DNA from: CAZVEV01 sp964625865
GTDB taxonomy: Bacteria; Planctomycetota; Phycisphaerae; SM23-33
Direction: 5' to 3'
Length of the DNA stretch: 45,475 nucleotides
Assembly (NCBI GenBank): GCA_964625865.1
Contig: CAZVEV010000012.1
Coordinates: 1-45,475 of the forward strand
Below are positions 40,876 through 45,475 of the stretch, one piece after another. The translations under genes were made by a program, and so were the position numbers. The notes under the pieces were generated by a model. It was not told the DNA's origin. It saw only the letters and a program-made list of their open reading frames with translations, and made no database searches. Within the stretch, counting starts at the first letter, position 1. Each line of letters opens with the position of its first letter.

Positions 40876-42518
40876 CGCAGTTGTGTTCCACGCGACGAGG
40901 TTTCCTTAAAGCCGCCGGACTCGGCGCCGCGGCGGTGACGATGCCGCGCTGGTTGCGCGCCGCCGGCGCGCCGGACGCGAAGAAGCCCAACATCGTCATC
41001 GTCATGGTCGACGACATGGGCTTTTCCGACATCGGCTGTTACGGCAGCGAGATTGACACCCCGCACCTCGACGCGCTCGCGGCCGGCGGGCTGCGGTTCT
41101 CGCAGTTCTACAACACCGGGCGATGCTGCCCCACGCGGGCGAGCCTGCTGACGGGCCTGTATCCTCACCAGGCCGGCGTGGGGCACATGACGGGCAACTA
41201 CAACAAGCCCGGCTACATCGGGCGACTGGCCGACCGGTGCGTCACGATTGCCGAAGTCCTCAAGACAGCCGGCTATCGCACGATGATGACGGGCAAGTGG
41301 CACGTCGGGGCCGCCCCGGGCCAGCGCCCGCCGGACCGTGGGTTCGACCGGTTCTACGGCGTGCCCGAGGGCGGAGGGTTCTACTTCAAGCCCAAGGCCG
41401 GGCGGACGATCATGCTCGACCGCACCGTCAAGCACACCCACCAGACCGGGCCCATGCCTAAGGACTGGTACAGCTCCGACGCCTGGACGCGGTGGGGGCT
41501 CAACTTCATCAGCGAGTCGGTCGAGATGGGCAAGCCGTTCTTCCTGTACCTCGCCCACAACGCCCCGCACTGGCCTCTCCAGGCCCCGCCGGAGGCTATC
41601 GCGAAGTACCGCGGCAAGTACAAGATCGGCTGGGACGCCCTCCGCAAACAGCGCCACGCCCGCCTGATCGAGATGGGCATGGTCAAGACCGACTGGCCCC
41701 TGACGCCGCGCGACGCCAAGTGCCCGGCGTGGGACTCGCTGACCGACGCCCAGAAAGACAAGTCCGACCACCTGATGGCTGCCTACGCCGCCGTGGTCGA
41801 ACTGATGGACGCCAGCGTAGGCGTCCTGACGGCCGGGCTCAAGAAACTCGGTGTGTTGGACAACACCCTCGTGCTCTTCCTTGCCGACAACGGCGGCTGC
41901 GCCGAGGGCGGGATTCTGGGAACGCATCGCGGGCCCGGCGCGATCGGGACCGCCGAGTCGCACGACATGTACGGGCTCGCCTGGGCCAACGCTTCGAACA
42001 CGCCGTTCCGCCGGTACAAGCACTGGGTCCACGAGGGCGGGGCGGCGACCCCGCTGATTGCCCACTGGCCCCGCGTGATTGCGGCCAAAGGCAAGATTAC
42101 GCACCAGGCCGGTCACCTGGTGGACCTGATGGCGACCTGCTGCGACGTCGGCGCCGCGACGTATCCGTCGACGTTCAAGGGCAACAGAATCGTCCCCGCT
42201 CAGGGCAAGAGCCTGCTGCCGATCTTCCAGGGCAAGCAGCGGGCAGGGCACGAGGCGATCTTCTGGGAGCACGAGGGCAACCGGGCGGTCCGCCAGGGAC
42301 GATGGAAGCTGGTGGCCAGGCACGGCGGGCCCTGGGAACTGTACGACATGGATGCCGATCGCACGGAACTCAACGACCTGTCGAAGGGCAACCCCCAGAT
42401 CGCCCGCAAGCTGAAGGCCCAATACGACGCGTGGGCCGAGCGAAGCTACGTCGTGCCCTGGCCCGCACGCGGGGCCAGGAAGGGCGGCGGGAAACGCAAA
42501 GGCGCGAAGAAGAAGTAG
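40872..42518 (+). CDS. Arylsulfatase-type sulfatase, Tat-exported
   Basis: 548 residues. It starts at GTG (40872), overlapping the previous stop in GTGA, with AAGGAG 8 nt upstream. A Tat signal (STRRGFLKAAGLGAA) precedes the core: NIVIVMVDDMGFSDIGCYGS, CCPTRASLLTG with the formylglycine cysteine, TMMTGKWHVG, FLYLAHNAPHWPLQAP and LVLFLADNGG. The C-terminal region WKLVARHGGPWELYDMDADRTELNDL is typical of arylsulfatase A-like enzymes. The tail is again lysine/arginine-rich (GGGKRKGAKKK). It belongs to a different subgroup from the upstream sulfatase and is probably co-translated with it, so the pair may remove different sulfate groups from one polymer. Confidence 0.95.
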   Translation: MTQLCSTRRGFLKAAGLGAAAVTMPRWLRAAGAPDAKKPNIVIVMVDDMGFSDIGCYGSEIDTPHLDALAAGGLRFSQFYNTGRCCPTRASLLTGLYPHQAGVGHMTGNYNKPGYIGRLADRCVTIAEVLKTAGYRTMMTGKWHVGAAPGQRPPDRGFDRFYGVPEGGGFYFKPKAGRTIMLDRTVKHTHQTGPMPKDWYSSDAWTRWGLNFISESVEMGKPFFLYLAHNAPHWPLQAPPEAIAKYRGKYKIGWDALRKQRHARLIEMGMVKTDWPLTPRDAKCPAWDSLTDAQKDKSDHLMAAYAAVVELMDASVGVLTAGLKKLGVLDNTLVLFLADNGGCAEGGILGTHRGPGAIGTAESHDMYGLAWANASNTPFRRYKHWVHEGGAATPLIAHWPRVIAAKGKITHQAGHLVDLMATCCDVGAATYPSTFKGNRIVPAQGKSLLPIFQGKQRAGHEAIFWEHEGNRAVRQGRWKLVARHGGPWELYDMDADRTELNDLSKGNPQIARKLKAQYDAWAERSYVVPWPARGARKGGGKRKGAKKK

Positions 42519-42558
42519 CGCAGAGGACGTGACGGTGACGTCCGGGAGAATCGAACGA

Positions 42559-43923
42559 ATGAACTGTCGAGACGCGGAGCGTTTGTCGGTGGGGCGAACA
42601 GTCGGCCTGCTGGGCCTCGTGGTGGCGATGCTGGCGGGGCAAGGCGTCGCGGGCGAGAACTGGGCGCAGTGGCGCGGGCCTCAGTTCAACGGCAGCACCG
42701 ACGAGACGAACCTGCCCGCCACGTGGAGCAAGACCGACGGGATCGCCTGGGCCCGTCGCATGCCCGGCCCGAGCGCCTCGACGCCGATCGTCTGGGGCGA
42801 TCGCGTGTTCACTAGTGCGGTCAGCGCCGGCGGCGACCTGCTTGCGATGTGCCTGGAGACCCGGACGGGCAAGGTGCTCTGGTCGCACAAGACGGGCAAG
42901 GCACGCAAGTTCAGGGCGGGCAGGCACAACGCGGCGTCACCTTCGGCGGTGACCGACGGGCGGGGCGTGTACTTCCTGTACGGTACGGGCGACCTGGCGG
43001 GCTTCGACGTCAAAGGCAAGCGCCTGTGGTCGCGCCAACTGGAGGCCGACTACGGGCGGTTCATCATCAAGTGGGGCTACGGATCGAGTCCGCTGCTGTA
43101 TGACGGCAGGCTGTACGTGGTGGTGCTCCAGAACCGCAAGCCCGGCCGCTATGACGCGGAGAACAAGAGCGGCCTGACCGACAAGCGCAAGGCGCCGCTC
43201 GAGTCGTTCCTGCTGGCGATCGATCCGAAGACGGGCAAGACGCTGTGGCGCCACGTGAGGCCCTCCGACGCCGACGACGAGGGCGACGAGTCGTACGCCA
43301 CGCCCATGCCGTTCGAAGGTGGCGGGCGAAAGCAGATCATCCTCCACGGCGGGGAGTACGTCACGGGCCACGACGCGGCGACGGGGGCCGAGTTGTGGCG
43401 GTGGGAGTTCTCGCCGGTCAATCGCGAGGTCTGGCAGCGGACGGTCTCGTCGGCGGCGACCGACGGGGGGCGGATCTACGTCGGCCGGGCGAGATGGCGC
43501 GGACTGTACTGCCTCGCTCCGACCGGTACGGGCCGGATGACCGATTCGATCGTCAAGTGGAAGCACGAGAAGCACTCCACCGACGCCTGCGGGCCGCTGG
43601 TCTACCGTGGCAGGGTCTACCTGCTGTCCGGTGCCAAGCGGACGCTGGCGTGTCTCGACCAGAAGACGGGCAGGCTGGTCTGGGTGACGAAACTCAAGGC
43701 GTCGGGCGAGTTTCGCTGCTCGCCGACCGGCGCCGACGGGAAGATCTACTTCATGAGCATGTCCGGGGAGGTCTTCGTCGTGGAGGCCGGCGATACGTTC
43801 AAGCAACTGGCGAAGATCGAGTTGAAGGAGCGCACGTGCTTCTCGTCGATCTCCGCGGCGGCCGGCAGGCTCTTTGTCCGCACGCCGCGATACGTCTACT
43901 GCGTGGGGCCCGCGAGCAAGTGA
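42559..43923 (+). CDS. Secreted PQQ-like beta-propeller repeat protein
   Basis: 454 residues. A signal peptide (about 1-32, a hydrophobic run ending QGVAGE) precedes a beta-propeller of seven or eight blades. Repeats carry the PQQ-type pattern of aromatic-plus-DxxTGKxxW: CLETRTGKVLWSHKTG, GFDVKGKRLWSRQL, AIDPKTGKTLWRHV, GHDAATGAELWRWEF and CLDQKTGRLVWVTKL. The N-terminus ENWAQWRGPQFNG is the usual planctomycete form. No dehydrogenase cofactor site is evident, so it may be a binding or scaffold protein. The ATG at 42559 has GGGAG 10 nt upstream. It closely follows the sulfatases and is convergent with the HAD gene. Confidence 0.9.
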   Translation: MNCRDAERLSVGRTVGLLGLVVAMLAGQGVAGENWAQWRGPQFNGSTDETNLPATWSKTDGIAWARRMPGPSASTPIVWGDRVFTSAVSAGGDLLAMCLETRTGKVLWSHKTGKARKFRAGRHNAASPSAVTDGRGVYFLYGTGDLAGFDVKGKRLWSRQLEADYGRFIIKWGYGSSPLLYDGRLYVVVLQNRKPGRYDAENKSGLTDKRKAPLESFLLAIDPKTGKTLWRHVRPSDADDEGDESYATPMPFEGGGRKQIILHGGEYVTGHDAATGAELWRWEFSPVNREVWQRTVSSAATDGGRIYVGRARWRGLYCLAPTGTGRMTDSIVKWKHEKHSTDACGPLVYRGRVYLLSGAKRTLACLDQKTGRLVWVTKLKASGEFRCSPTGADGKIYFMSMSGEVFVVEAGDTFKQLAKIELKERTCFSSISAAAGRLFVRTPRYVYCVGPASK

Positions 43924-43938
43924 CGCGGCGGGATAGCG

Positions 43939-44601
43939 CTACGGGGCATGCGTGTCGATGAGCGTGCCGATGCGCTCGGGCGTCAGGTCGCCCAACGCGT
44001 CAACAACGAGGTGGGCCTGTTTGGCCAGCTTGTCCCACGGCGCCGTGCCCGTCAGTGCCACCGCCGCCATCCCCGCGCTGCGGGCGGCTTCCACGCCGGC
44101 CGGGGCGTCCTCGACCACCGCGCAGCGGAGGGGCCTGATCTGAAGCTTGTCGGCCGCTTTCAGGAAGACCTCCGGATGCGGCTTGCCGCGGGTTACATCG
44201 ACGGCCGTCACCACCGCGCCGAAGACGGGGGGCAGGCACTCGCGAACGACGGCCACGTTCTCCGGCGGGCCCGACGAGCCGATCGCCAGGGCGAAGCCTT
44301 CGGCGTGCAGGGCCTCAATCAGCGCCGCGGCGCCGGGCATCTCCGGGAACGACTCGCGCAGGATGTCGCGGTAGGCGGCCTCCTTCTCGTCGTCCCAGGC
44401 GGGGACCTCCGCCTCGCTGACGTGGTCGGACCAGAGCGAGGCGATGATCTCCCGCGTGGTCCGCCCGAACGTCGCGGCGAACTGCTGTTCGGTCATCTCC
44501 AGCCCGTGGGCGCCGGCCATCCGGTTCCACGAGTCGAAGTGCGCGCGATAGCTGTCGACCAGCACGCCGTCCATGTCGAATATCACCCCGTACTTGGCCA
44601 C
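43939..44601 (-). CDS. HAD-superfamily phosphatase (beta-phosphoglucomutase-like)
   Basis: 220 residues, subclass I cap type. Motif 1 DMDGVLVDS holds the nucleophile Asp near residue 9, motif 2 is AIGSSGPPENV, motif 3 the lysine in RGKPHPEVFL, and motif 4 AVVEDAPAGVEAA. It is a sugar-phosphate phosphatase or phosphomutase; the substrate cannot be told. It starts at GTG with AAGGAG 7 nt upstream. It precedes no obvious pathway gene, but the neighbouring PduL gene on the same strand suggests carbohydrate catabolism. Confidence 0.92.
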   Translation of the reverse strand: MAKYGVIFDMDGVLVDSYRAHFDSWNRMAGAHGLEMTEQQFAATFGRTTREIIASLWSDHVSEAEVPAWDDEKEAAYRDILRESFPEMPGAAALIEALHAEGFALAIGSSGPPENVAVVRECLPPVFGAVVTAVDVTRGKPHPEVFLKAADKLQIRPLRCAVVEDAPAGVEAARSAGMAAVALTGTAPWDKLAKQAHLVVDALGDLTPERIGTLIDTHAP

Positions 44602-44645
44602 GTCGTCGCTCCTTGTCCGGCCGCAGCCGGCGCGTCAAGTGTCAG

Positions 44646-45302
44646 TCAGTCCAGACCGTGGGGCTGGATCGAGTCGAGGTAGGCTGCCGACTCCTGGGTC
44701 AGTTCGGCGGCGTTGGCCTCGTCGGTATCGATATGCATGTCCAACTGGTAGTCGTCGCCCACGCGGACCACCACGTCGCCGAAGATCAGTTCGCGTTCGC
44801 CCTCGACGCGGACCCGCACCACGTCGCGGTTCTTCAGGCCGAAGTCCTCGGCGTCCGCGGGGGTCATGTGAATGTGACGCATCGCGCAAATCACGCCGCG
44901 ATCGATCGCTATCTGCCCGGCGGGGCCTTCCAGGACGAGCCCCGGCGTGTCGTCAAGGTCGCCCGAGACGCGGATCGGCGCATCGATGCCGAGGGCATAC
45001 TCGTCGGTGCGCGAGATTTCGACCTGCGTCTGTGCCCGCGCGGGCCCCAGCACGCGGACGTCCTCGAGTCGATTCCGCGGCCCGACCAGCGTCACGCGCT
45101 CGATGGCGGCGAACTGTCCCGGCTGGCTGAGTTCGATCTCGGGCTGCAGCACGTGGCCGGGCCCGAAGAGAGTTTCAACGTCAGCGTCAGTCAGATGTAC
45201 GTGGCGACACGAGATGCCGATCGGGATCGGGCGGTCCCTGTTGATCTCCCGCTCGCAGCGTTCGACCCCGTCGTCGACAGCGGATGGTTTCTCGGTACAC
45301 AT
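44646..45302 (-). CDS. pduL: Phosphate propanoyltransferase (PduL-type phosphotransacylase)
   Basis: 218 residues. Both PduL halves are present: PIGISCRHVHLTDADVETLFG and QPGQFAAIERVTLVGP, then TQVEISRTDEYALGI, PIRVSGD, GVICAMRHIHMTPADAEDFG and DDYQLDMHIDTDEANAA. The histidines in RHVHL and RHIHM hold zinc. It converts an acyl-CoA plus phosphate to acyl-phosphate, in or outside a microcompartment. Planctomycetes use PduL in sugar-degrading microcompartments, but no shell gene lies in the window. The N-terminal residues before PIGISC are short and could be an encapsulation peptide. It has a leaderless-type promoter. Confidence 0.93.
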   Translation of the reverse strand: MCTEKPSAVDDGVERCEREINRDRPIPIGISCRHVHLTDADVETLFGPGHVLQPEIELSQPGQFAAIERVTLVGPRNRLEDVRVLGPARAQTQVEISRTDEYALGIDAPIRVSGDLDDTPGLVLEGPAGQIAIDRGVICAMRHIHMTPADAEDFGLKNRDVVRVRVEGERELIFGDVVVRVGDDYQLDMHIDTDEANAAELTQESAAYLDSIQPHGLD

Positions 45303-45309
45303 GGCGTGC

Positions 45310-45337
45310 AGTATAGTCCCGTGGGTGGCACCTTCAA
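45310..45337 (-). promoter_or_regulatory. Promoter of pduL, leaderless arrangement
   Basis: On the minus strand, TTGAAG (45332-45337), a 16-bp spacer and TATACT (45310-45315) are present. The ATG follows 7 nt later without a Shine-Dalgarno. Confidence 0.6.
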
Positions 45338-45366
45338 GGGAAGCCGGTGCCGTGGTCCTACGCGCC

Positions 45367-45440
45367 GGTGCCGTGGCTTGACGCGAAGCGGCAACCACGT
45401 ATCGCCAATCCCAGCGTGGCTGCCGCTTCGCGTCAAGCCA
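45367..45440. repeat. Inverted hairpin element family D, copy 2 (intact)
   Basis: The left arm (45373-45399, GTGGCTTGACGCGAAGCGGC then AACCACG) and right arm (45415-45440) are reverse complements with one mismatch and a 15-nt loop. It is preceded by GGTGCC, as in copy 1 at 24232. Confidence 0.85.
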
Positions 45441-45475
45441 TGAAGATATGAAGAGAGGGCATCCTTTGGCCCCGT

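Overview
The window is GC-rich, gene-dense bacterial DNA and looks like a planctomycete, most likely a Phycisphaerae-type member. The evidence is two Tat-exported sulfatases, two ThuA-like proteins, a Tat-exported Gfo/Idh/MocA oxidoreductase, a secreted PQQ-type beta-propeller protein, an SO_0444-type metal permease, and a solitary IS200-type transposase of the kind common in that phylum. The assignment is inference from gene content; there is no rRNA gene here. The sequence has one scaffold gap (10 N followed by an artefactual C-rich run, 24292-24356).

Layout. (1) 1-4.5 kb, minus strand: an apgM-like putative homoserine kinase (cut by the window edge) behind homoserine dehydrogenase, a bacterial homologue of the tRNA-queuosine mannosyltransferase QTMAN/GTDC1, and an orphan CheX-like protein. 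(2) 4.6-8.2 kb: a large exported protein of unknown function and an IS200-like element with 47-bp inverted ends. (3) 8.3-15.1 kb: housekeeping genes (hemB with a NUDT22-like Nudix hydrolase, a YycJ-like MBL hydrolase divergent from ispE, an HDOD-GGDEF diguanylate cyclase, tRNA-Ala) and a secreted poly-Asp protein. (4) 15.4-24.2 kb: a cyclic-nucleotide-binding FeeM-like N-acyltransferase overlapping a methyltransferase gene, divergent from an RND efflux pair, followed by an outer-membrane protein and a CPBP-family membrane protein whose catalytic Glu pair reads Gln-Gln. (5) 24.4-31.1 kb: an MBL hydrolase and a double-domain NDK-like protein, then a PhoB/PhoR two-component pair, a Na/Pi cotransporter preceded by a PHO-box-like direct repeat, and a PhoU-like protein. 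(6) 31.3-45.3 kb: a small conserved protein, ThuA, a metal permease fused to an HMA domain, then a polysaccharide/sugar catabolism island (Gfo/Idh/MocA, ThuA-HEAT fusion, two sulfatases, PQQ-like propeller), a HAD phosphatase and PduL.

Two features run through the whole window. First, intergenic spaces carry many paired inverted hairpin repeats. Two families have GTAG feet and resemble REP/BIME units; in two cases the repeat arm itself supplies the stop codon of the preceding gene. Second, several genes that begin a transcription unit have a -10-like hexamer 6-8 nt before the start codon and no Shine-Dalgarno, suggesting leaderless mRNAs, while many downstream genes have clear Shine-Dalgarno sequences.

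The best candidates for something new are the cyclic-nucleotide-controlled acyltransferase/methyltransferase unit divergent from an efflux system with a palindrome between them, the bacterial QTMAN homologue, the REP-like families with a nearby IS200-type transposase, and the QQ-variant CPBP protein.
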